Source: JAYFNU01 sp964460755 | Lineage (GTDB): Bacteria; Bacillota; Clostridia; Oscillospirales; Ruminococcaceae | Direction of reading: 5' to 3' | Assembly (NCBI GenBank): GCA_964460755.1 | Contig: CAYWQL010000006.1 | Location: forward strand, 17,906-81,905 | Length of the DNA: 64,000 nt | Shown: positions 9,608-16,577 of the stretch, piece after piece | Layout: every line of letters begins with the position of its first letter | How positions within the stretch are numbered: position 1 is the stretch's first letter | The notes under the pieces: model-generated | What the model was told of the DNA's origin: nothing | The model's database searches: none | Seen by the model: the letters and a program-made list of their open reading frames with translations, nothing else | Made by a program: the position numbers and the translations under genes

Positions 9608-10261
9608 ATGAGAACTATGCTTGTTATCGGAATGGGACGGTTTGGTCAGTATCTTGCCAGGCACTTTTCGGAGCTCGGAAACGAGGTAATGATAGTTGAT
9701 AAGAACGAAGAAAATATTAGACCCATGCTCGAATACGCAACAAATGCACAAATAGCCGATTGCACGGATGTGGACGTTTTGAAAAATATCGGCGTATCGA
9801 ATTTTGACGTCTGCTTTGTTTGTATTGGAATTGATTTTCAAAGCAGTCTTGAAATAACCAGTATGCTCAAGGAGCTTGGCGCGCGAGAGGTTGTAAGTAA
9901 GGCGAGTGATGACATACACGCCAAATTTCTTTTAAGAAACGGCGCGGACAGGGTAGTCTATCCCGAAAGGGATATGGCTTCGAGAATGGCGGAGCGGTAT
10001 TCGGCAGAGAACGCGCTCGACTATGTCGGATTGAGCGGCGACGTTGGAATGTACGAAATCCCGGTTTTAAAGTCGTGGCAAGGCAAGACTATTCGCGAGG
10101 TTAATTTCCGCGAAACCTATAAGGTCAACATCATCGCTGTAAGAGTGGGAAAACAGCTTGAGCTTCTTATGGATGCCGACCGCGTTTTGAAGGACAGCGA
10201 AAGCCTTTTGATTGTTGGACACCAAGACCAGCTTCAAAAATTTCTTAAAAGGATAGACTGA
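9608..10261 (+). CDS. Potassium uptake regulatory subunit, TrkA/KtrA family
   Basis: The 217-residue protein is a single RCK unit. It has an N-terminal Rossmann domain with the nucleotide loop VIGMGRFGQYLA and acidic strand end IVDKNEEN (about residue 35), followed by a TrkA_C domain from about 140. RCK proteins bind ATP/ADP or NAD(H) and gate the membrane subunit. AGGAGA precedes the ATG. The short single-RCK form matches KtrA rather than two-domain TrkA. Confidence 0.93.
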   Translation: MRTMLVIGMGRFGQYLARHFSELGNEVMIVDKNEENIRPMLEYATNAQIADCTDVDVLKNIGVSNFDVCFVCIGIDFQSSLEITSMLKELGAREVVSKASDDIHAKFLLRNGADRVVYPERDMASRMAERYSAENALDYVGLSGDVGMYEIPVLKSWQGKTIREVNFRETYKVNIIAVRVGKQLELLMDADRVLKDSESLLIVGHQDQLQKFLKRID

Positions 10262-10269
10262 TAAATTTA

Positions 10270-10298
10270 TTGACACATTCTAACGTTTGTGGTAATAT
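10270..10298 (+). promoter_or_regulatory. Consensus promoter for the rplU-rpmA operon
   Basis: TTGACA (10270-10275) and TAATAT (10293-10298) are spaced by 17 bp. Confidence 0.75.
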
Positions 10299-10304
10299 AT
10301 TTAA

Positions 10305-10385
10305 GCCGCGTGTAAAGGGCACCATAAGTTCGTTAGGTCGACGCCTCATTGCAGCGAGTTCTGAAAATATAAGCGAGGGAACAAA
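10305..10385 (+). promoter_or_regulatory. Possible L21 leader RNA (5' untranslated region of rplU)
   Basis: About 80 bases of untranslated RNA separate the predicted transcription start from the rplU ATG. Ribosomal-protein operons of Gram-positives often carry an autoregulatory L21 leader here. I cannot confirm the consensus fold by eye, so this rests on position and length. Confidence 0.35.
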
Positions 10386-10697
10386 ATGTACGCAGTTATC
10401 GAAACGGGCGGCAAGCAGTATCGCGTAACGAAGGGCGACGTAATTTACGTTGAAAAGCTCGACGTTGAAGCGGAGAAAACCGTTCAATTTGACAAGGTTC
10501 TTACTATTCTTGACGGCGATACGACAAAGGTCGGAACGCCCAACGTAGAGGGTGCTTCGGTTTCGGGCAAGGTCCTCAAGCATGGCAAGAGCAAGAAGGT
10601 TACCGTTTTCACCTATCGTTCTAAAAAGGACAGCAAGCGCAAAATGGGACACCGTCAGCAGTATACTAAGGTCGAAATTACCGCCATAAAAGGCTAA
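10386..10697 (+). CDS. rplU: 50S ribosomal protein L21
   Basis: The 103-residue protein starts MYAVIETGGKQYRV, the signature of bL21, and ends with the basic KMGHRQQYTKVEI region that contacts 23S rRNA. It binds the large subunit together with L20. It is the first gene of the rplU-rpmA unit. In many Bacillota a ysxB/prp protease gene sits between rplU and rpmA, but here only 21 bases separate them. Confidence 0.97.
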   Translation: MYAVIETGGKQYRVTKGDVIYVEKLDVEAEKTVQFDKVLTILDGDTTKVGTPNVEGASVSGKVLKHGKSKKVTVFTYRSKKDSKRKMGHRQQYTKVEITAIKG

Positions 10698-10718
10698 TAA
10701 TACGGAGGTGCATTAAGA

Positions 10719-10970
10719 ATGGCTCATAAAAAAGGTGTTGGTTCAACCAAAAACGGACGCGATTCCGAGTCCAAGCGCCTCGGCGTTAAAAAGTCGGATG
10801 GACAGTCGGTCGTAGCGGGCAATATACTTGTTCGTCAGCGCGGAACGCATATTCACCCGGGTGAAAATGTAGGTATCGGAAACGACGACACGCTGTTCGC
10901 GTTAACCGACGGAAAAGTTAAGTTTTCCAGAGTCGGAAAAGACCGCAAAAAGGTCAGCATAACCAACTAA
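10719..10970 (+). CDS. rpmA: 50S ribosomal protein L27, form without N-terminal extension
   Basis: The 83-residue bL27 begins MAHKKGVGSTKNGRDS, so the conserved lysine-rich tail that reaches the peptidyl transferase centre starts almost at the initiator Met. Many Bacillota encode an extra N-terminal peptide ending near FFA, which Prp protease removes. That peptide is absent here, as is a prp gene next door. RBS GGAGG lies about 10 bases upstream. A terminator follows the gene. Confidence 0.97.
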   Translation: MAHKKGVGSTKNGRDSESKRLGVKKSDGQSVVAGNILVRQRGTHIHPGENVGIGNDDTLFALTDGKVKFSRVGKDRKKVSITN

Positions 10971-10978
10971 ACGAACTT

Positions 10979-11012
10979 ATCCCGGGCAAAATTGCTCGGG
11001 ATTTTGTTTTTT
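10979..11012 (+). terminator. Terminator after rpmA
   Basis: A 10-bp stem (10979-10988 with 10993-11002, one G-U pair) is followed by a T-rich run to 11012. Confidence 0.85.
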
Positions 11013-11032
11013 CGAAAGGATAAAGGGATTTT

Positions 11033-12301
11033 ATGTTCGTCGATAAAGCGAGAATAAAGTTAGTGGCGGGAAACGGCGGCGACGGCGCGATTTCTTTTCA
11101 TCGCGAAAAGTATGTCGCGGCGGGCGGTCCCGACGGCGGCGACGGAGGAAGGGGCGGAAATGTCGTGTTTGTAGTCGACGATAATCTGTCGACCCTTCTT
11201 GATTTTAAATACAGACGCAAATATAAAGCCGACGACGGTGAAAACGGCTCGGCTAAAAACAGCTCGGGAAAAAGTGCAAGCGACCTTGTAATAAAGGTTC
11301 CGCGCGGCACTGTTGTGCGCGAAGCCGAAACGGGCGGAGTGCTTGCCGATATGTCGTCGGACGAGCCCGTTATAATTTGCAAGGGCGGCAAGGGCGGCTT
11401 TGGAAACAGCCATTACGCGACACCGACGCGCCAAATTCCGCGTTTCGCAAAAACGGGAACGACGGGAGAGAGCTATGACGTTTTTCTTGAGCTGAAGCTT
11501 ATTGCAGATGTTGGACTTATCGGCTTTCCGAACGTCGGGAAATCAACCCTAATTTCGGTTATAAGTGCCGCCCGTCCGAAAATAGCAAACTATCATTTCA
11601 CGACTCTTTCGCCGGTTCTGGGCGTCGTGTCTTCGCCCGACGGAGGCTCCTTTGTCGCGGCGGATATTCCCGGACTTATTGAGGGCGCGTCAAAGGGAAT
11701 TGGGCTTGGCTTCGATTTTCTTCGCCACGTGGAGCGATGCAGAATGTTCGTACACGTCGTTGACATTTCGGGCTTTGAAGGGCGAGACCCCGTCGAGGAT
11801 TTTGAAAAGATAAACGGTGAGCTTTTTGCATTTAACGCCAAGCTTTCCGAGCGACCCCAAATCGTTGTTGGCAACAAGGGTGATATAGCCGAGAATGGAG
11901 AGCTTGAAGAAAAGCTAAAGAAGCACGTCGAGACAAAGGGCTATAAATATATATCAATAAGCGCGGCTACCAAGCGAAACACCGATGTTTTAGTAAAAGC
12001 GGTTGCCGAGATGCTTGTGTCGCTCCCGCCTGTTACGGTTTTTGAGCGCGATTATATAAAGCCCCTTCCCGAGGTCGGCAAGATTTTTACAATCGAGCGC
12101 ACCGACGACGGCGGTTTTCGTATCGACGCGCCGTGGCTTGAGCGTATTCTTCGTCAGACCAACGTTGAGGACTACGAGTCGCTTCTTTATTTTCAAACGG
12201 CGCTTACCGACAGCGGAATTATTGACGCGCTTGTTGAAAAGGGCGTAAAGCAGGACGACACAATCTATATCGGCGAATACCAGTTCGATTATATAGTTTA
12301 A
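11033..12301 (+). CDS. obgE: GTPase Obg/CgtA
   Basis: This 422-residue essential GTPase acts in 50S maturation and stress signalling. The N-terminal glycine-rich Obg fold (1-158) is followed by the G domain with P-loop GFPNVGKST, switch II DIPGLIEGA and NKGD. The C-terminal OCT domain (about 345-422) completes the Gram-positive architecture. Linkage to L21 and L27 is the usual one. The ATG at 11033 has AAAGGGA upstream. Confidence 0.97.
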   Translation: MFVDKARIKLVAGNGGDGAISFHREKYVAAGGPDGGDGGRGGNVVFVVDDNLSTLLDFKYRRKYKADDGENGSAKNSSGKSASDLVIKVPRGTVVREAETGGVLADMSSDEPVIICKGGKGGFGNSHYATPTRQIPRFAKTGTTGESYDVFLELKLIADVGLIGFPNVGKSTLISVISAARPKIANYHFTTLSPVLGVVSSPDGGSFVAADIPGLIEGASKGIGLGFDFLRHVERCRMFVHVVDISGFEGRDPVEDFEKINGELFAFNAKLSERPQIVVGNKGDIAENGELEEKLKKHVETKGYKYISISAATKRNTDVLVKAVAEMLVSLPPVTVFERDYIKPLPEVGKIFTIERTDDGGFRIDAPWLERILRQTNVEDYESLLYFQTALTDSGIIDALVEKGVKQDDTIYIGEYQFDYIV

Positions 12302-12311
12302 GGGGAAACGA

Positions 12312-12713
12312 GTGGAAGAAGCAAAGCAGATTAAACAAAAAAATGCGACCGAGCTTGCCTTTATGGGCGACGCGGTATTTGAGGCGCTTGTGCGCGAGCA
12401 TATAACCCGCACTGTTGACACCAACGCAAACACCCTTCACCGTATGGCGGTTGAATACGTCTGCGCCGAGGCGCAAAGCGCGGCGCTGTCAGAGCTTGTT
12501 CCACTTCTCAATGAAGACGAGCTTGGCGTAATAAGAAGGGGAAAAAACGCCTCGAAGGTGACGGCACCGCGAAATGTCGCGCCGAAGACCTATCGCACGG
12601 CGACGGCGCTCGAGGCACTTTTCGGGTATCTTTATCTTTTGGGAGAGCGAGAGAGGATAAGGGAGTTATTTTCGGTTGTAATAGCCGCCCACGAGTCACA
12701 GCAGGACAAATAA
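12312..12713 (+). CDS. mrnC: Mini-ribonuclease III
   Basis: The 133-residue protein is an RNase III catalytic domain with no dsRNA-binding domain. The signature FMGDAVFEALVREH and the downstream ALEALFGYLYL segment supply the acidic catalytic residues. In Bacillus the enzyme matures 23S rRNA ends. It starts with GTG, 10 bases after obgE, with AGGGG as RBS. Mini-III usually lies beside cysS, so placement behind obgE is a local arrangement. Confidence 0.92.
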   Translation: MEEAKQIKQKNATELAFMGDAVFEALVREHITRTVDTNANTLHRMAVEYVCAEAQSAALSELVPLLNEDELGVIRRGKNASKVTAPRNVAPKTYRTATALEALFGYLYLLGERERIRELFSVVIAAHESQQDK

Positions 12714-12716
12714 AAA

Positions 12717-12740
12717 CAGTCGGGAATACTTCCCCGACTG
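12717..12740 (-). terminator. Terminator of the small minus-strand gene
   Basis: The hairpin CAGTCGGG...CCCGACTG is followed by five T only when read on the minus strand. It therefore ends the 55-residue gene, not mrnC. Confidence 0.7.
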
Positions 12741-12758
12741 CCGCAAATAGAATGGGCT

Positions 12759-12926
12759 TTAATTGCTTTTTTTTGAACTTGAATTAGAGCTGTTTTTCGC
12801 TTGATTGCACGACTTTGAGTTTGAACTCTTGTTTTTTGAAGAGGAGTTGGAATCCTGCGACTGGCTCTTTGAGGAGCTGTTGCTGCTGTTTTTTGAGTTC
12901 TTTGAAGCTTTTTTGTTTTCTGACAT
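12759..12926 (-). CDS. Small Ser/Asn/Lys-rich protein, 55 residues, unknown function
   Basis: The reading frame is complete, starting ATG (12924-12926 on the complement) and ending TAA. A near-ideal ribosome site, AAAGGTGGG, sits 8 bases before the ATG, and a minus-strand terminator lies just beyond the stop. The product starts MSENKKASKNSKNSSNSSSK and is built almost entirely of Ser, Asn, Lys and Gln, with one cysteine at position 40 and no hydrophobic stretch. It is probably disordered and soluble. Short Ser/Asn-rich ORFs of this kind occur in Clostridia, but I know of no function. It is divergent from the YebC gene. Confidence 0.7.
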   Translation of the reverse strand: MSENKKASKNSKNSSNSSSKSQSQDSNSSSKNKSSNSKSCNQAKNSSNSSSKKSN

Positions 12927-13010
12927 TCTTGTTTCCCACCTTTCAAAAGTATTATTGCCGATATAAGCAAGATTTATTTTTGAAAATAATTTACAATTAT
13001 TCTAAAAAAT

Positions 13011-13039
13011 TTGCACGACCATAAAGAAAGTGGTAAACT
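13011..13039 (+). promoter_or_regulatory. Predicted promoter of the YebC gene
   Basis: TTGCAC (13011-13016) and TAAACT (13034-13039) are 17 bp apart, 33 bases before the ATG. Confidence 0.6.
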
Positions 13040-13071
13040 AATCAAGTTAAAAAAAATAAAGGGGTTATGTT

Positions 13072-13806
13072 ATGTCTGGACATTCCAAGTGGAATAACAT
13101 CAAACGCAAGAAGGAAAAGACCGATACGCAAAGAGCCAAGGTCTTTACAAAAATGGGACGCGAAATAATGGTCGCTGTTCGCGAGGGCGGCCCTGACCCG
13201 AACGCCAACGGAAAGCTTCGCGATGTAATTGCGAAGGCGAAGGCGAATAATGTTCCGACCGATAATATCGAGCGTATTATCAAAAAAGCCGAGGGCAACG
13301 ATAAGGCGGATTATGAAACGATTTTCTATGAGGGCTACGGGCCCTCGGGCGTTGCCGTTATCGTCGAGTCGCTTACTGAAAACCGAAACCGTACCGCCGC
13401 CGACGTCCGTCACTATTTCGACAAATTCGGCGGAAACCTTGGAACAAGCGGCTGCGTTTCGTTTATGTTTCAGCAAAAGGGTGTCATCGTTATTGATATG
13501 AGCGAACTTAACGAGGACAAGGTTATGGAGGATGGCATTGAGTGCGGCGCGGACGATATCGTATTTGAGGACGGAGTTGCTGAGGTTTATACCGACCCGA
13601 CCGCCCTTCGCGATGTTCGCGAGGCGTTTGAAGCAAAGAAATATAGCTTTATCTCCGCCGAGGTTGAGTTTGTTCCCGATAACTATGTGACTCTCGCGGG
13701 GGAGGATAACCTCAAAAAAATGGGACTTCTTCTTGAATTTCTTGAGGACAACGACGACATTCAAAACGTTTGGCACAACCTTGAAAATGAGGACGACCTT
13801 CCATAA
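13072..13806 (+). CDS. YebC/PmpR/TACO1-family regulator
   Basis: The 244-residue protein begins MSGHSKWNNIKRKKEKTDTQ, the diagnostic start of the family, and keeps its three-domain length. Bacterial members were described as DNA-binding transcriptional regulators; newer work assigns some to ribosome-associated relief of stalling at proline stretches, like mitochondrial TACO1. It is a single-gene unit with its own promoter and terminator. The target here is unknown. Confidence 0.93.
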   Translation: MSGHSKWNNIKRKKEKTDTQRAKVFTKMGREIMVAVREGGPDPNANGKLRDVIAKAKANNVPTDNIERIIKKAEGNDKADYETIFYEGYGPSGVAVIVESLTENRNRTAADVRHYFDKFGGNLGTSGCVSFMFQQKGVIVIDMSELNEDKVMEDGIECGADDIVFEDGVAEVYTDPTALRDVREAFEAKKYSFISAEVEFVPDNYVTLAGEDNLKKMGLLLEFLEDNDDIQNVWHNLENEDDLP

Positions 13807-13818
13807 AAGAAAGCTTAG

Positions 13819-13848
13819 AGCACGCCGATTGTCGGTGTGCTTTTTGTT
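13819..13848 (+). terminator. Terminator after the YebC gene
   Basis: A 10-bp stem (13819-13828 with 13832-13841) with a three-base loop is followed by a T run. Confidence 0.85.
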
Positions 13849-13861
13849 TACAAAAAATTAA

Positions 13862-13890
13862 TTGACTTTTTGTGAGGTTTGCACTAATAT
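13862..13890 (+). promoter_or_regulatory. Promoter of the marR-ABC exporter operon
   Basis: TTGACT (13862-13867) and TAATAT (13885-13890) have a 17-bp spacer. A palindrome begins 9 bp downstream. Confidence 0.75.
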
Positions 13891-13898
13891 TATCAAGT

Positions 13899-13915
13899 CG
13901 ACTTATTATAAGTCG
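13899..13915 (+). promoter_or_regulatory. Candidate MarR operator, 17-bp perfect palindrome
   Basis: CGACTTAT and ATAAGTCG flank a single T. A second overlapping palindrome, AAGTCGACTT, covers 13895-13904. The site covers the expected transcription start, where a MarR dimer would block the polymerase. Autoregulation by the adjacent MarR gene is inferred. Confidence 0.7.
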
Positions 13916-13940
13916 GTTTACTAATTTTGCGGGTGATAAT

Positions 13941-14375
13941 ATGAATTACGGACGTGAAATCGAAAAACTGAATCGGAAAAACCAAATGCGGCTCATTAGA
14001 AACGGCTTTTTTAATCGGCACGGACGAATGCTTCATCCGGGGCAGCTTCCTATTATCGGGGTTATCTATGATAACGAGGGCAACACCCAAAGTGAGATTG
14101 CCGAAATACTTGGAGTAAGCGGCGCGACGGTCGGTATGTCGATTAAGCGGCTTGAGCTTGCCGGGCTTGTCATAAAAAAGCAGGACGAGAACGACGGACG
14201 AACGACAAGGATTGAGCTCACCGCCGAGGGCACGAGGTGCGCCAAAGAAGCGAAAAATTATCTTGAAGAAATGATAAGGACGAAGTATGACGGCTTTTCC
14301 GAGGAGGAGCTGCGAAGGTTTTATGAATTTGTATTAAGGACCAATGATAACTTAGAGAAAAACTACAATAAATAG
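13941..14375 (+). CDS. MarR-family transcriptional regulator
   Basis: The 144-residue protein has the winged-helix fold: recognition region TQSEIAEILGVSGATVGMSIKR (about 51-72), wing KKQDENDGRTTRIELT with the conserved D-x-R element, and dimerising terminal helices. The ATG at 13941 has GGGTGA upstream; an earlier in-frame start near 13872 would place the operator inside the coding region. It is the first gene of an operon with two ABC exporter genes. The likely role is repression of the exporter, released by a ligand, as for other MarR-drug pump operons. Confidence 0.9.
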   Translation: MNYGREIEKLNRKNQMRLIRNGFFNRHGRMLHPGQLPIIGVIYDNEGNTQSEIAEILGVSGATVGMSIKRLELAGLVIKKQDENDGRTTRIELTAEGTRCAKEAKNYLEEMIRTKYDGFSEEELRRFYEFVLRTNDNLEKNYNK

Positions 14376-14387
14376 AGAGGTATTGTT

Positions 14388-16577
14388 TTGAAGATTATTT
14401 TTAAACAGCTTAAACCCTTTACCTTGATGGTTATAATAAGCTTGTGCCTGCTTTTTACGCAGGCGGTGTGCGAGCTTTATCTGCCTAATCTTATGAGCGA
14501 CATAGTAAATGTCGGCATTCAAAAGAGCGGTATAGAGGAAACGGCACCTAAGCAGATAAGTGAAAACGGAATGAGCCTTGTTTCGCTTTTTATGAGCGAC
14601 GACAACGGAAAGAAATTCGCGTCGGCTTACGAAAAGCAGGAGGGCAAGTATGTCCTTAAAGCCGAGGTTGTGTCGGACGCCGAAAAGATGAGTGAAACGG
14701 GCGATATTTACGGTGGAGCATCAGCGTCCTTCGTCAACTTTTTTTCAAGCTACGCCAAGCAAATGGGTGTTTCTATGGAAAGCGCAGAGGGTGAGAGCGG
14801 TTTTGCCGACGTTGATATGAATACGCTTTATTCTATTCTTCCGATGCTCGAGGCAATGCCGAAGGACCAGCTTGTTGACCAAAACGTATCAGACGCCAAC
14901 ACGAGCTACATCGGCTCGCAGGTCGGCACAGTGCTGACCAAGCTTTTTTATGAGGAGCTCGGCGTCGACACGGCAAAGATACAAAGCTCCTACATTTTCA
15001 AGGTCGGATTAAAGATGGTCGGGGTTGCGCTTCTCGGTATGGCGCTTTCTATCGGTGTGGCTTTTCTGTCCTCGAAAATAGGCTCGGGCGTTTCAAGGAG
15101 TCTCAGAAGGGACGTTTTCACAAAGGTTGAGGGCTTTACGAACAACGAGTTCGACAAATTCTCGACGGCTTCCCTTATAACCCGCACCACAAACGACGTA
15201 CAGCAGGTTCAGATGCTTGTTACGATGGGGCTTCGTCTTATGTGCTTCGCACCAATTATGGGCATAGGCGGCATTGTGATGGCGCTGCAGAAGAGCACGT
15301 CGCTTAGCTGGATTATCGGCATCGCGGTGCTTATTATAATGGGTATAATTCTTATTCTTCTCGCAGTCGCTATGCCGAAATTCACGATGCTGCAAAAGCT
15401 TATAGATAAGCTAAACCTTGTAAGTCGTGAAAATCTTTCGGGTATAATGGTAATACGCGCGTTCGGCAACGAGCAATACGAAGAAGGTCGCTTCGAGGGC
15501 GCGAACAAGGAGCTTGCCGACACAAACAGGTTTGTGCTTCGTGCTATGTCTATGCTTCAGCCCGCGATGATGCTCATAATGAACGGCGTTGTCGTCGCGA
15601 TAATCTGGGTTGGCGCCAAGGCTATAGCAAATTCGACACTTCAAATCGGCGATATGCTGGCTTTTATGCAGTACGCTATGCACATAATTATGTCCTTCCT
15701 TATGATTGCGCTTATGTTTATTATGGTTCCGCGCGCGGCGGTGTCTGCGAAGCGTATATCTGAGGTTCTTGATACAGAATACTCGATAAAGGAGCCGACG
15801 AGCTCAAAAACACTTAACAAGAAAAAGGATACAGGCTGCACGGTCGAGTTTTCCAACGTAAGCTTTATGTATGAAAAGGCTTCCGAAGAGGTGCTTTCCG
15901 ACATTACATTTACGGCGAAACCGGGCGAAACAACCGCCGTTATCGGTTCGACAGGGTCGGGAAAAAGCACCCTTGTCAATTTGATTTTGCGGTTTTACGA
16001 CGTAACAAAGGGCAAAATCAAAATTGACGGCAAGGATATTCGTGAGCTCGACACAAAGGAGCTGCGCGAAACCATCGGCTACGTTCCCCAAAAGGGTGTG
16101 CTTTTCAGCGGCTCGGTTGAGGATAACGTAAAATACGGTAAAGCCGACGCGAGCAGTTACGAGGTTATGGAGGCAATCGACACCGCGCAGGCGAGCGACT
16201 TCGTAAATGAGCTTGAGGGTAAAACCGATTATGAAATTGCACAGGGCGGCGACAACGTGAGCGGCGGACAAAAACAGCGGCTTGCCATAGCGCGTGCGCT
16301 TGTCAAAAAAGCGCCGATATATATATTTGACGACAGCTTTTCCGCGCTCGACTTCAAGACCGACGCGAATCTGAGAAGGGCGCTCGAAAAGAAGACGGGC
16401 AATTCGACATTGATTATCGTCGCTCAACGGGTTGGTACCATAATGAACGCCGAGCAGATAATCGTCCTCGACAACGGCAAAATTGTGGGAAAGGGAACGC
16501 ACAAGGAGCTTCTTCAAAGCTGTGCGACTTATCGCGAAATTGCGGAATCCCAGCTTTCAAAGGAGGAACTTCAATAA
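14388..16577 (+). CDS. Heterodimeric ABC exporter subunit with degenerate catalytic site
   Basis: The 729-residue half-transporter has an N-terminal six-helix exporter domain and a C-terminal ATPase. A large hydrophilic insert of about 170 residues lies between the first two helices (about 35-205). Walker A is GSTGSGKST and the signature is the intact VSGGQ. The Walker B glutamate is replaced by Asp (YIFDDS) and the switch His by Gln (VAQRV), the pattern of the non-catalytic subunit in BmrC/LmrC-like pairs. It starts with TTG after AGAGAGG. It overlaps the partner gene by one base. Confidence 0.92.
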   Translation: MKIIFKQLKPFTLMVIISLCLLFTQAVCELYLPNLMSDIVNVGIQKSGIEETAPKQISENGMSLVSLFMSDDNGKKFASAYEKQEGKYVLKAEVVSDAEKMSETGDIYGGASASFVNFFSSYAKQMGVSMESAEGESGFADVDMNTLYSILPMLEAMPKDQLVDQNVSDANTSYIGSQVGTVLTKLFYEELGVDTAKIQSSYIFKVGLKMVGVALLGMALSIGVAFLSSKIGSGVSRSLRRDVFTKVEGFTNNEFDKFSTASLITRTTNDVQQVQMLVTMGLRLMCFAPIMGIGGIVMALQKSTSLSWIIGIAVLIIMGIILILLAVAMPKFTMLQKLIDKLNLVSRENLSGIMVIRAFGNEQYEEGRFEGANKELADTNRFVLRAMSMLQPAMMLIMNGVVVAIIWVGAKAIANSTLQIGDMLAFMQYAMHIIMSFLMIALMFIMVPRAAVSAKRISEVLDTEYSIKEPTSSKTLNKKKDTGCTVEFSNVSFMYEKASEEVLSDITFTAKPGETTAVIGSTGSGKSTLVNLILRFYDVTKGKIKIDGKDIRELDTKELRETIGYVPQKGVLFSGSVEDNVKYGKADASSYEVMEAIDTAQASDFVNELEGKTDYEIAQGGDNVSGGQKQRLAIARALVKKAPIYIFDDSFSALDFKTDANLRRALEKKTGNSTLIIVAQRVGTIMNAEQIIVLDNGKIVGKGTHKELLQSCATYREIAESQLSKEELQ

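Noticed and set aside
8898..9919. Long minus-strand frames opposite the TrkH/TrkA genes
   Set aside because: Shadow frames with no domain, opposite well-supported potassium uptake genes.
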